DNA from: Homarus americanus
Taxonomy: Eukaryota; Arthropoda; Malacostraca; Decapoda; Nephropidae
Direction of reading: 5' to 3'
Assembly (NCBI RefSeq): GCF_018991925.1
Contig: NW_024744529.1
Span: 411,501 to 475,500, forward strand
Length of the DNA: 64,000 bases
The notes below the pieces were generated by a model that was given only the letters and a program-made list of their open reading frames with translations, did not search any database and was not told the origin of the DNA. Shown here piece by piece: positions 34,059-45,029 of this stretch; position 1 is the stretch's first letter, and each line of letters starts with the position of its first letter. A program made the position numbers and the translations under genes.

Positions 34059-34738
34059 AAATGCAGATGAGTGATGGGTTAACGTTGGCTTACACTCCCT
34101 CGTCTCCATATTAGACAACTTAACGTCAAAATATTAAAGAAAAAAATTATTCATACTTTAATTCTTAAGATTTTTCGTGAGATCCAGATGTGATTTAACC
34201 CTGAAGTCCCTCATAAGAAACTCTCTTTAGACACATATCAGGAATCTTATTAAGGCATGAAAAATATAAAGAAAATACAGAGGTCAGTGGCAGAGAGAAT
34301 CCCAATATCTTGTCTTTTATCCTTCACCTTGTCCTTTTATTTTTCACTGGAAATTTGCATAAGAATATCATGTGGTAGTTTCCGCGGACAGATTTGGGAT
34401 TTGCGACTTTCTTAACATTTTTCCAGAGGTTAAAGATCAGAGGTCAAACAATAATTGGAGGAGAGGGAAACATTACACAGAGAGGGAGAACATATGATTA
34501 TGCAGTATTTTTCTTTGTATTTATTGTACAATGGAGTCAACTGCTGCCACACACACACGTTTTACTGAGATATTATTATTATCATTATTATTATTATTAT
34601 TATATATGTTTTTTTTTTTCATTTTACTTCAATAGTCGATAGATTTTTTGAAGAATGCTTTTCGACGTTCCGACATCTTGAGGAATGTGTGGCGGAAGGT
34701 TTGAATTAATTGCTTGAATTTTAATATTTTTTCTGGAT
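34057..34738. other. AT-rich intronic DNA
   Basis: Contains an ATTATTATT run (34571-34601). No gene recognised. Confidence 0.6.
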
Positions 34739-34739
34739 G

Positions 34740-34905
34740 ATGCCCCCCGTCACCCCTCCTCCCTCACCCTGGTCACCCCTCCTCACTCCCGTCATCCCCC
34801 CTCCCTCACTCTGGTCACCCCTCCTCCCTCACCCCCGTCACCCCTCCACCCTCACCCCTCCTCCCTAACCCCCCGTCATCCCTCCTCCCTCACCCCTCAC
34901 CGTCC
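34740..34905. repeat. CACCCCTCCTCCCTCACCC minisatellite
   Basis: About eight units of 19-25 bp; the C-rich plus strand implies G-quadruplex potential on the minus strand. Confidence 0.9.
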
Positions 34906-35109
34906 GTCCACAAAGCACATTGAAAAGAGGAACACACCCTGTCTCATCACGCTCGTCAACAGGACCACACCAAAAATAAAAAAAATAAAAAAATAAATAA
35001 AAACTTACACAAGCAATCAAAAGATTCTGGCGTTCATTTTCTCTTTTGTATAACGATGTTTATGGAAGGTCGTAGTGTGAGCTGGAGAAGTCAATAAACT
35101 AACTCCACC

Positions 35110-35110
35110 T

Positions 35111-35144
<34 letters not shown>
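35110..35144. repeat. (AC)n microsatellite
   Basis: About 16 AC units. Confidence 0.95.
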
Positions 35145-35147
<3 letters not shown>

Positions 35148-35313
35148 ATGAAACAAGATCATCATTTTCTCCTCCTCGTCTCCACCCAGTGTCGCGATGG
35201 CTTGTGGTCGAGGAGGTGTCTGCCTGGTGAGCGAGGAAGAGGACTCCTTAACCAATCTGTCCTTATCTCTTTAAGTTTAGGACATACGGACGCCACCAAA
35301 AGCTCCTTAACCA

Positions 35314-35344
<31 letters not shown>

Positions 35345-35568
35345 TGTATGTATGTATGTATGGATGGATGTATGTATGTATGCATGTATGCATGTATGGA
35401 TGAATGGATGGATGGATGGATGGATGGATGTATGTATGTATGTATGTATGGATGTATGTATGTATGTATGTATGTATGCATGGATGTATGTATGTATGTA
35501 TGGATGTATGTATGTATGTATGTATGTATGTATGCATGGATGTATGTATGTATGTATGTATGTATGTA
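35314..35568. repeat. (TATG)n / (GATG)n tetranucleotide block
   Basis: 255 bp of TATG with interspersed GATG and CATG units, including a GATGGATGGATGGATG core (35397-35430). Confidence 0.97.
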
Positions 35569-35650
35569 CACTACATCTCCAGGTGTTACTCGTCCTCCAG
35601 CCGCCAGTACATCAACAAGTGTACATCACTATACACATTTATGGCGTCAT

Positions 35651-37336
35651 TACTAAGCTCCAACAACAGCTGGTGGAGGAGGAACAGCACCAGCTCCAAC
35701 AACAGCTGGTGGAGGAGGAACAGCACCAACTCCATCAACAGCTGGTGGAGGAGGACCAGCACCAGCTCCACCAACAGCTGGTGGAGGAGGACCAGCACCA
35801 GCTCCATCAACAGCTGGTGGAGGAGGACCAGCACCAGCTCCACCAACAGCTGGTGGAGGAGGAACAGCACCAGCTCCACAACAGCTGGTGGAGGAGGACC
35901 AGCACCAGCTCCACCAACAGCTGGTGGAGGAGGACCAGCACCAGCTCCACAACAGCTGGTGGAGGAGGAACAGCACCAGCTCCAACAACAGCTGGTGGAG
36001 GAGGAACAGCACCAACTCCATCAACAGCTGGTGGAGGAGGACCAGCACCAGCTCCACCAACAGCTGGTGGAGGAGGACCAGCACCAGCTCCATCAACAGC
36101 TGGTGGAGGAGGAACAGCACCAGCTCCACCAACAGCTGGTGGAGGAGGAACAGCACCAGCTGGTGGAGGAGGACCAGCACCAGCTCCACCAACCAGCTGG
36201 TGGAGGAGGAGCAGCTCCACCAGCTGGTGGAGGAGGACCATCAACAGCTGGTGGAGGAGGACCAGCACCAGCTCCACCAACAGCTGGTGGAGGAGGACCA
36301 GCACCAGCTCCATCAACAGCTGGTGGAGGAGGAGCAGCACCAGCTCCACCAACAGCTGGTGGAGGAGGAACAGCACCAGCTCCACCAACAGCTGGTGGAG
36401 GAGGAACAGCACCAGCTCCACCAGCAGCTGGTGGAGGAGGACCAGCACCAGCTCCACCAACAGCTGGTGGAGGAGGAACAGCACCAGCTCCACCAACAGC
36501 TGGTGGAGGAGGAACAGCACCAGCTCCACCAGCAGCTGGTGGAGGAGGAGCAGTACCAGTTCCAACAACAGCTGGTGGAGGAGGAACAGCACCAGCTCCA
36601 CCAGCAGCTGGTGGAGGAGGAACAGCACCAACTCCAACAACAGCTGGTGGAGGAGGACCAGCACCAGCTCCAACAGCAGCTGGTGGAGGAGGACCAGCAC
36701 CAGCTCCATCAACAGCTGGTGGAGGAGGAGCAGCACCAGCTCCACCAACAGCTGGTGGAGGAGGACCAGCACCATCTCCATCAACAGCTGGTGGAGGAGG
36801 AACAGCACCAACTCCAACAACAGCTGGTGGAGGAGGAACAGCACCAACTCCAACAACAGCTGGTGGAGGAGGAACAGCACCAACTCCAACAACAGCTGGT
36901 GGAGGAGGAGCAGCACCAGCTCCACAACAGCTGGTGGAGGAGGACCAGCACCAGCTCCAACAGCAGCTGGTGGAGGAGGACCAGCACCAGCTCCATCAAC
37001 AGCTGGTGGAGGAGGAACAGCACCAACTCCAACAACAGCTGGTGGAGGAGGAACAGCACCAACTCCAACAACAGCTGGTGGAGGAGGACCAGCACCATCT
37101 CCAACAGCTGGTGGAGGAGGAACAGCACCAACTCCAACAACAGCTGGTGGAGGAGGAACAGCACCAACTCCAACAACAGCTGGTGGAGGAGGAACAGCAC
37201 CAACTCCAACAACAGCTGGTGGAGGAGGAACAGCACCAACTCCAACAACAGCTGGTGGAGGAGGAACAGCACCAACTCCAACAACAGCTGGTGGAGGAGG
37301 AACAGCACCAACTCCAACAACAGCTGGTGGAGGAGT
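35651..37336 (+). repeat. 36-bp minisatellite, about 47 copies, each with a CAGCTG E-box
   Basis: Unit CAACAGCTGGTGGAGGAGGA + CAGCACCARCTCCAAC, 1.69 kb in all. A/C and G/A changes define subtypes (GAACAGC vs GACCAGC vs GAGCAGC; CCAGCTC vs CCAACTC) that run in blocks, showing segmental duplication. All plus frames and one minus frame are open for hundreds of codons (Gln/Glu/Leu-, Trp/Arg/Ser/Asn-, Ala/Gly/Pro/Thr- and Leu/Val-rich), because the unit length is a multiple of three and lacks stops. One-base losses (for example near 35877, 35949 and 36924) switch frame, so no frame is maintained and coding is unlikely. Confidence 0.96.
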
Positions 37337-37374
37337 GACCGCAGATCAGGACTCAGGTGGCTGAAGACCAGGAA

Positions 37375-37745
37375 TGTGTGGAGGGAGGAGAAGGGAGGTA
37401 AGGAGAGAGAGGGAGAGCAAAAGGGAGGTAAGGAGGGAGGGGGGAGGTTGAAGAGCGAGGGATAGGGAGGCGAGGAGGAGGAGGAGTTAGCGGGTGGGAG
37501 AGATTACAGATGTCTCTTGTAGGTATCATCACAATAGTGGTGCTACAACTGACTGCCGGGAGGAAGGAGCAGAGAAGGATTAGGGCCTCCTTCTCAGAGA
37601 ACTTGGCTTGGGGCAGGAAGGAAGGGGGGTAGGAATGGAAGTAAGGATGTAGGGAAGAGAAGGAGGCAAAGAGTAGTGTACGAAGGGAGGACACAAGGAG
37701 GAAAGGGGGCAGGGAGGAATGTAGAAAGGGAGAAGACAAGGAGTG
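37375..37745. repeat. Purine-rich GGAGG/AAGG tract
   Basis: GGGAGGTAAGGAGG-type units, clearest at 37380-37450. Confidence 0.8.
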
Positions 37746-38464
37746 AGGAGGCAGGCAGGGAGGGGATAAGACTCCCCACTGAGGGAGTGAGGCTGGGGGA
37801 CAAAGCTAAGAGATGGCTGGCCAGATGCAGCCCCACAACCTACACTATAATCCTTCATAACCTCCACCCCGAAGTCCGGGATCATCCTTCTCCCTCCTCA
37901 TCCTCTTCCCCCTCCTCTTCCTCCTCCACTCATTCCTCGCGGTTCATCTTCGTCCCTCGCGGTGCCTCTGAACACTCGCGGTTCTTTTGAGAACTTGCGC
38001 TACCAGATCCCCGTCTGGAGGTCCCACACCAGAGTTTTCGTGGTCCTCGCTAGCCAAGCTTTCCTCGACCTCTTACGTGTAATCCTCCAAGCTCATGAGG
38101 ATTTTGAACTCGCGAAGTCCCTTGAAAACTCACGTTCCCAATTACTTGCACTTCTACTGTAGATTACCAGCTGGCAACAGACTCCGCAGACATCAGCCAC
38201 CACAGGGTTTGCGAGCCAAATGTCCCCCGGATCAAAAATACTCACGCATCTCAGAAAACTCGAGCTATTAATTGCTTTACTCTTCAACGCTGCCAAGTTG
38301 CGAGTCTTGCCTTTCCAAAACACACACCTCACAGACCACACCTTACAAAGACGTGACGAACCAGATCTCTCTCTCTCTCTCTCAACTCTTTCCATACAGC
38401 TGTAATATCTTCTCTTGTTCTTTTTTATACAACATCCAGGGGTAGAATTCCACAGCTTAGGGTA
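37746..38464. other. Mostly unique intronic DNA
   Basis: A weak series of (G/A)ACTCGCG(G/A) and CCTCGCGGT similarities (37930-38130) suggests a decayed repeat. No exon recognised. Confidence 0.55.
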
Positions 38465-38528
38465 GGAAAGGAAGGAAGGAAGGAAGGAAGGAAGGAAGGA
38501 AGGAAGGAAGGAAGGAAGGAAGGAAGGA

Positions 38529-38568
<40 letters not shown>
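38465..38568. repeat. (GGAA)n-(GA)n compound microsatellite
   Basis: About 16 GGAA units followed by about 19 GA units. Confidence 0.97.
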
Positions 38569-38572
<4 letters not shown>

Positions 38573-38819
38573 GCAGCCAAAGGGTCGGGTCACACTATCT
38601 TACTGCCACCATCATCCTCCGCGCGTCTCTGTCATCAGCAACCCTACACGACCATCCCTGGACACCTACGGACACTTTCAATGGACTTTAGACACTTAGA
38701 TATTTTATTCTGTATTCTGAAGACTTTAAACACATAGATATATATTTTATGATGACACTATACATATACTATTTTACAAAGACTCGTACAGCCGTGAAGC
38801 TTTACCACAGGGCTTTTAA

Positions 38820-39065
38820 TACCTAGGAGCACTTTCAGAAGATTTCGAACACCTTGAACCACTTGACAGGATTCGAACACCTTGAACCACTTGACAGGAT
38901 TCGAACACCTTGAACCACTTGACAGGATTCGGACACCTTGAACCACTTGAGAGGATTTCGAGCACCGTGAAGCAATTTTAGGTGATTTCGGACACCCTGA
39001 AGCATTTAAGAAGTTTTCGGATACCCTGAAGCACTTGAGAAAAAATCGGACGCACAGAAGCACTT
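38820..39065. repeat. 29-30 bp TTCGAACACCTTGAACCACTTGA array
   Basis: Three near-perfect units (38870-38960) sit inside a diverged series reaching 39065 (TTTTCGGATACCCTGAAGCACTTGA etc.). The gradient from perfect centre to decayed edge is clear. Confidence 0.9.
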
Positions 39066-40380
39066 GAGAATTGATTTACGCAGCTACACTAACAACTAAA
39101 ATCAGTAGCAGCAACACTCACGAGGAAACACTTCCTGTATAATAACTTTCAGAACTCTCGATATATATGAAAGATTCTCTAAAGTTTTGACAGAATTTTC
39201 GAACACCTGTTGAACTTTTAAAGCACATATGGACTGTTATAGGACCTGCAGTAAAGGCTTCAACACACGCAAGTTACAGAAAAAAAGGAAGTAAAATTTT
39301 GATTCATTTGGACCAATTTATGAAACCTTGTTGACGAAACACTAAATGCACTTCTAGTCTCTGCAACAACACCAAATCTTTGCTTTACTTGTTGAAAAAT
39401 ATGGTCCTGGCACAATGGTGTTGAGCTGTCGACATAACACAAAATTCCACTGAAGAAAATTATATTATCTGGTATAATAACTAACTGGACAATATCATGT
39501 CGCGGAAGTGTCCTGGGGCACTAGTGCTGCCATCCCTCCCCCCACCATGCCTGACATCACCCCTTTTCGCTTCTTCACAAGCCTTTACCATAAGAATGTT
39601 GCCTAGCAATCAATAGCGCCTGGCGTTCCTGTACACCTCACACAGATATGCTAAATGAATCTTCGCTATAAGAATGTTCGCCCGCCCTCTGCTTCCAATG
39701 ACTCTCCCTAATGGACCAAGCAAGTACTGTGACCCCTATTTACTGTGGTAAAGGAGCTGGTAAGTGACGGGCTCTGAAGGTTCTTGGTGGTGTCTTGGTG
39801 CGTCCTGATGGGCGAAGCAAATCGCAATCCAGTTCCAATGGTGTCTGTCTTGTTCATGGTGGGAGACTGTTGGTTCTGGTGAGTTTACTGTGTCTTAATC
39901 CAGCTCTAACTAGTCCTACCACAGCCCCGAATAGATGGTGGTAACACTGGGAGTAATTGGACATCATATCCCTCGGTAGCTTTACAGGACTAGCAAACTC
40001 TCACCTAGTTCTTATTTCTGCTTATTAATAGCAGAGACTCAGGAGGTTCTCAACCAGTTCTAGTGTGCCCTGACAGGTTCTGATCAATCTAAACAAATCA
40101 CGGAATTCCCCTAACTAGTTCTAGCTTCCCCTGAGCAGCTTAAATCTACGTAATCCTCTCGCAGGTCATGGGTAGCCCTGGCAAGCTTTACCCTATACGA
40201 CAGTTGACAGTGATTTTACTAGTCTTGAGCAGCTTAATCCCGCGGACTACTGGCCCATGTTGGCCTTCAGGAGTCTAGTGTAAACGTGTTAGACTCGACT
40301 GACTTAACCCTGTAGACTGTCATTAGCAGTTCTTAAGGTTCACAGACCACTATATTTTTTCTTATTGTAGGGACTGAAGG
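39066..40380. other. Unique intronic DNA, no gene seen
   Basis: The longest stretch (1.3 kb) without a dominant repeat in the big intron. It has loose CTAGTTCTA/TAACTAGT similarities at 39890-40250, which foreshadow the next repeat. No exon or RNA gene recognised. Confidence 0.55.
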
Positions 40381-40384
40381 TGAG

Positions 40385-40705
40385 GTGTGACTGACTAGTT
40401 TTGGCTAGTTATCAAGGCAGCGGGTGGAGAGGTAAGCTAGTCGTGGCTAGTTTTCAGGGTGGCAGGGCTTGTCTTGGCTAGTTCTTAGGGTGGTAGGATT
40501 TGTCTTGGTTAGTTCCCAGGGCAGTAGGGTTTGCCTTGGCTAGTTCCCAGAGCGGCAGAAGAGATTAGCTAAGCCTGGCTACTTCCCAATACAGCGGGGA
40601 AAGGGGAGGCTAGTCCTGGGTAAGTCCCAAGGCGAGGATAAGAGAGGAGCTAGCCGTGGCTAGTTGGTGAGGGGGGAGAGGGCCTAGTCGTGGCTAGTTG
40701 GCGGG
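40385..40705. repeat. TTGGCTAGTTCYYAGGG minisatellite
   Basis: About eight units of 40-46 bp with core GGCTAGTTC(C/T)(C/T)AGGGC(A/G)G; increasingly degenerate at the edges. Confidence 0.88.
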
Positions 40706-40857
40706 GGAAGGGGGGGAGACCGTGACGCCTCGGCCGCTGTGACGGACGTTTACGATTGCAGGCTAATTCTGTCCTGAATGATCCCGCTGACTTTATGGTT
40801 GTTTACTGAACCCACCAGAGACTACCACTGTGCTGCCTTGTGTGGTCCCCCGCCCAC

Positions 40858-40859
40858 AC

Positions 40860-40890
<31 letters not shown>

Positions 40891-40891
40891 G
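40858..40891. repeat. (AC)n microsatellite
   Basis: About 16 AC units. Downstream, AATCAGCAGAACATCACACA is duplicated (40968-41020). Confidence 0.94.
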
Positions 40892-41356
40892 GAGAAGGGT
40901 GAGAGAGACACTGTATGCTGTATGGAGGTGAGGGTGAGGGAGACACCGCGTGGAGGTGAGGGTGAGCAATCAGCAGAACATCACACAGCAGAGGACAACA
41001 ATCAGCAGAACATCACACATGTAGGCCAGCAGTCAGCAGAGCCAAGATCCAGCAGAGTATCAGAGCCTGGCCTGCTGACCCCACCTGTTACATTATTTAC
41101 CCATTGTCCAGGTGAGCCATAACTCGTTGCCGAGCCCTCCACGCGCTACCTCGCCTGGATAAGACCTCGAAGGGTACAAAGGTAAACTAATTAACCTGAG
41201 TCAGCTGTTGACCTCCATGTCTCATAGAGTGATTTCCAGATCCCGAGGCCTAATTTTCTTACCCTGGGCTTAAGTCCGAGTGTGAGTTAGTCTGATAAAA
41301 GTGACTCCCAGGGTTCAAGGCTTACTATTATCAGCTTTCTCGACATGGATTCAAGT

Positions 41357-41674
41357 TAGGTGTTTGTTAATCCAGGTGTTTGTTAATCCAGGTGTTTGTT
41401 AATCCGGGTGTTTGTTAATCCGGGTGTTTGTTAATCCGGGTGTTTGTTAATTCAAGAGTTTGTTAATCCAGGTGTTTGTTAATCCAGGTGTTTGTTAATC
41501 CAGGTGTTTGTTAATCTAGGTGTTTGTTAATCCGGGTGTTTGTTAATCTAGGTGTTTGTTAATCCGGGTGTTTGTTAGTCCAGGTGTTTGTTAATCCAGG
41601 TGTTTGTTAATCCAGGTGTTTGTTAATCCAGGTGTTTGTTAATCCAAGTGTTTGTTAATCCAAGTGTTTCTTAA
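41357..41674. repeat. 16-bp AGGTGTTTGTTAATCC array, about 20 copies
   Basis: Highly regular 16-mers with A/G change in CCAGG/CCGGG and one TAGTCC. Each unit combines TGTTTGTT (forkhead-like) with TTAATCC (Otx/Bicoid-like K50 homeodomain core TAATCC). Confidence 0.95.
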
Positions 41675-41823
41675 TCAAGAGGTAAAATATTACTCCCACT
41701 CATCTTTCTGATATAACCAGGAAGGAAATCAAGTACTTTATAGATGTCAATAAGTTAAACCCGTTGAAGCTTTATTTTTAGTACTGCAGTCTTATCCATC
41801 TTTCTCTTTATACCTTAATCTAT

Positions 41824-41825
<2 letters not shown>

Positions 41826-41859
<34 letters not shown>
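41826..41859. repeat. (CT)n microsatellite
   Basis: About 17 CT units. Confidence 0.96.
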
Positions 41860-41862
<3 letters not shown>

Positions 41863-42044
41863 ACATGACCTCCTCCTTCACCAATAAGTCTCACCCCACC
41901 ACCTTTATCACCACCACGGGGCGTTGGCCGAGTCCTTTCCACAGAGTCTCGTCTTTAAAACTTTCTAAACTCAGTATTATTTCTAAGGTCTTTTTTGGTT
42001 ATGGTTCCACCTTTTTTTTCTGACATATAATATATTCATAAGCT

Positions 42045-42560
42045 TTCACACAGTCATCATATACCTCCACACAGTCATCATATACCTCCACACAGTTATC
42101 ATCATATACCTCCACACAGTCATCATATACCTCCACACAGTCATCATATACCTCCACACAGTCATCATATACCTCCATACAGTCATCATATACCTCCACA
42201 CAGTCATCATATACCTCCACACAGTCAGTCATCCCTCCACACAGTCATCATATACCTCCACACAGTCAGTCATCATACTCATCATATACACAGTTATCAT
42301 ATACCTCCACACAGTCATCATATACCTCCACAGTCATATATACCTCCACACAGTCATCATATACCTTACATATACCTCCACACAGTCAGTCAGTCATCAT
42401 ATACCCCCACAGTCATCATATACCACACAGTCATCATATACTCCACACAGTCATCATATTCCTCCACACACAGTGAGTCATCATATACCTCCACACAGTC
42501 ATCATATACCTCCACACAGTCAGTCATCATATACCTCCAGAGTCATCATATACCTCCACA
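42045..42560. repeat. 21-bp CACAGTCATCATATACCTCCA array, about 23 copies
   Basis: The first nine units are nearly perfect; after 42225 the copies carry CAGT duplications and deletions. A minus frame repeats DDCVEVY but has no support as a protein. Confidence 0.95.
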
Positions 42561-42599
42561 TATAACCACTTATAAAATGAACCAGCACTACCATCTCCA

Positions 42600-42650
42600 T
42601 CTCCTCCTCCTCCTCCTCCTCCTCCTCCTCCTCCCTCCTCCTCCTCCTAA
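42600..42650. repeat. (CTC)n microsatellite
   Basis: About 15 CTC units with one break. Confidence 0.95.
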
Positions 42651-42722
42651 CATCCTAAAACCTAAAGTACCCGGTAAATCCATGCATCCAAAACAAGCAA
42701 TTTCGACTTCTTTTTTTTTCAT

Positions 42723-42836
42723 TGGGTGGGTGGGTGGGTGGGTGAGGTGGGTGGAGTGGAGGGAGGAGGCTTTACTGAGAGTATTAGTGAATATATTGTG
42801 GGCAGGAGAGCAGTATAATCCTGGTAGTAGATTTAT

Positions 42837-42869
<33 letters not shown>

Positions 42870-42967
42870 GTGACCAGGTAGGATCGAGCGATAACATCTT
42901 GTGCGTGGTGACACTTACAGTAGACCTGAACCATGTCTCCCCAGTCAAGCCATAAACGACACTATAC

Positions 42968-43022
<55 letters not shown>
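42723..43022. repeat. (GGGT)n, (GT)n and (TC)n microsatellites
   Basis: GGGT units 42724-42744, GT units 42840-42868 and TC units 42970-43021, separated by unique DNA. Confidence 0.94.
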
Positions 43023-43024
<2 letters not shown>

Positions 43025-43039
43025 ATCTTCAACACGTAG

Positions 43040-43660
43040 CAGAATAGGAGAAGACAAGGAGGAGGTATAAGAAGGAGGAAGAGGAGGAGGATAATCGATA
43101 GGTTAAAGAAAGGGAGGGTTGAAGGGATGGTAAAGACAATTAGAGATAAAGTGGTGTTGAAGGAGAGGTGTAAAGAAGAAAGAGAGGGGGGGAGGAGAAG
43201 GGAGGTGAAAGGGAATGATGAAAGAGAAGGGGTTAAAGAGGAGAGAATAATGGGTATGAGAGAGATAGAGAGAGAAAATGAAAGAACAAGAAAAGGAGGA
43301 AGTAAAAAAAAAAAAGGGATGACATGAATGGAGGAAAGAGGAAACAAGGAAACAAGAGGAAAGGAAGGGGGTTGACGTAGAGAAAAAGAGAGGGAAGATC
43401 GGTAAGGAGTCTTTGGGGGAAGGGAGTGAGGTAGAGAAGGGAGTGGAGGGAGTAGATGGAGGGAAGGAGTAGAGGGAGGGATGGACATGGCTGGAGGAGT
43501 TGAGGAGGAGAGGTAAACGTGTCACCCGTTCCCCCTCTTACCCCCCCTCTTACCCTACCCCCCTTACAACCTTACCCCCCTCTTACCCCCTCCTCCCCCT
43601 TCTCTTACCCCCTTACCCCCCTCCCTCCCTTTTACCCTACCTCCTTTACCTTTCCGCCTC
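43040..43660. repeat. Purine-rich tract then C-rich CTTACCCCC tract
   Basis: The plus strand is purine-rich to about 43510, then abruptly C/T-rich with CTTACCCCCCT units (43535-43640): a strand-asymmetry switch. Confidence 0.88.
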
Positions 43661-44103
43661 TCTACATCTGACACACACCTAGAGAAACGGTCATGTAACA
43701 CACCCTCTACACGTCAATCTCCACGCCCACCGCGCCCGAACAAGCGTATGACCACCTACTGTACCTAGCGACACACCTACATCTCCAAGTTCACAGTCAC
43801 GCCCACACTACACAAGCAAAAAATAAAACAGTTTCCTCCACAATGTAAACAAACAAGGAAACGCAGAAGCTACTTAATTGTGTACTGTACATAACAACAC
43901 TCCCAATGTCTGTCTTTACGCCACTATCTCATCACCTGTGTTTTAATCGTAACCTGGAGGTGGACACAGCCTGGCATCCTTAGATCTACTGTATTGTACA
44001 CACGAAGGACCTCAACAAATTCACAGGTAGAGAACTTACATATGAGCAGATCCTACACACAGGAGGAAGGACTCTTACACTACACACAGGACGAGGGACT
44101 CAC

Positions 44104-44251
44104 CTTTGAGCGGACTCTTCATGGCGGCCTCGACGAGTCCGGCCAGTAGTTGAAGGGACTTGGGATCCTGGGCGAGACCACTGCTGAAGGCGGCCAAGGC
44201 GTCGGCATGGCGCCCCAGACACTGTAGAGCCACGCCCTGCCGGTAGTACGC
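44104..44251 (-). CDS. TTC28: TTC28 exon (first visible; N-terminal TPR segment)
   Basis: The exon is 148 nt and starts in phase 0 after a polypyrimidine tract ending CCGGCAG; it ends CTCAAAG before the donor GTGAGTC (phase 1). It encodes AYYRQGVALQCLGRHADALA followed by a segment with AQDPKSLQLL and VEAAMKSP. These blocks are near-identical to the end of the N-terminal three-TPR module of vertebrate TTC28. The helix pattern (YRQG, L-x-R-x-x-DALAAF, L-x-x-DP) is that of a classic TPR in which consecutive helices pack into a peptide-binding groove. The preceding exon should end with codons for a W-P-K type segment; I could not find it in the 19.7 kb upstream, so it is probably outside the window. 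Confidence 0.93.
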
Positions 44252-44394
44252 CTGCCGGAGGAGGAGGATCAAGTTAGTCCTTCGTCAACGCTCACAACAT
44301 AAATATACTAGTGTATTATAGTCAATGGTCTGGTATATATTGGTTAATACATCTAATACATTGTATATTCTACAATTAGTAATACATACACACA

Positions 44395-44511
44395 TACTGT
44401 ACATACATACATACATACATACATACATACATACATACATACATACATACATACATACAAACAACATACATACAGTACATACATACATACATACATACAT
44501 ACATACATACG
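44395..44511. repeat. (ACAT)n microsatellite in two blocks
   Basis: Two ACAT blocks (44399-44458, 44476-44510) separated by AACATACATACAGTACATAC-like sequence. Confidence 0.97.
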
Positions 44512-44607
44512 GTTCACCTACACATAAACTACAAGATAAAGGTTATGTTAGAACAAGAGATACAAACAGTACACTGGCAGGACACCTCACGCCCCCCAGC
44601 ATCCACG

Positions 44608-44760
44608 ACGTACAAGTAAGGCGCACTGTGGAGACTTGCGCGCCATCTTGCGGGTGCGCCACACACTGCGCAGGGTGAGCCAGGTGACCAGAGGGCGTCT
44701 CCGGCCGCGGGTTGCCCCCTTGTTGGCACTACCACCTCCACCACGAAGCAGAACCATGGC
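44608..44760 (-). other. Possible alternative first exon or promoter-proximal patch of TTC28
   Basis: A short, non-repetitive, CpG-rich patch about 350-500 bp upstream of the first visible TTC28 exon, in otherwise repeat-filled intron. On the minus strand it has an ATG in strong Kozak-like context (GGAGCCATGGTT, ATG at 44757-44755), an open frame rich in Arg/Gly, and a possible donor GTACGT at 44613-44608 whose phase (0) would fit the acceptor at 44252. It also contains AAGATGGCGC, which resembles a YY1-type initiator motif. All of this is suggestive only. No homology was recognised, and the open frame could be chance. Confidence 0.2.
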
Positions 44761-45029
44761 TCCCACAACAACCTCTTCTTTGGCACTGTGTTGAAGCACT
44801 ACAGGGTATGGTCAACGCTGCATGGTGCCTCTGCCTCAACCTTCCTGCCTGCTTCACCACGCCCGGTCACTCCTCACTAGCTGTGTCCACTCCACAGCTG
44901 ACCTCCAGAGTGTCACTGTCTTACTCGGTCTCACTGCTTAATGTCTTCACTAACACACAGGATTTGGGCAACATAATCACCAGCCTTATTGTAATGTTCT
45001 TTGGTATTTTTTCCTGAAATACAGTATAC

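Larger units (their letters stand above)
3320..44251 (-). other. TTC28: TTC28 orthologue, partial gene span (five internal exons)
   Basis: Gene-level entry for five minus-strand exons whose joined frame reads as the N-terminal TPR half of TTC28. Seen: all exons have AG acceptors and GT donors, and the phases chain without conflict (0-in/1-out, 1/0, 0/1, 1/0, 0/1). The order of conserved blocks is collinear with the vertebrate protein as I know it. Known of the family: TTC28 is a giant cytoplasmic protein with many TPRs of about 40 residues related to those of LGN/GPSM2, followed by a CHAT domain; in mammals it is linked to Aurora B, the spindle midzone, the midbody and cytokinesis. Inferred: this arthropod copy is the orthologue and probably has a similar scaffold role. 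The N-terminal exon or exons, the later TPRs and the CHAT domain are not in the window. No start, stop, promoter or poly(A) site can be assigned. Confidence 0.9.

Noticed and set aside
35148..37465. Plus-strand open frames of 738, 644 and 525 codons
   Set aside because: They come from the 36-bp repeat, which lacks stops in all plus frames; one-base indels between units shift the frame with no effect on openness, so no frame is selected.
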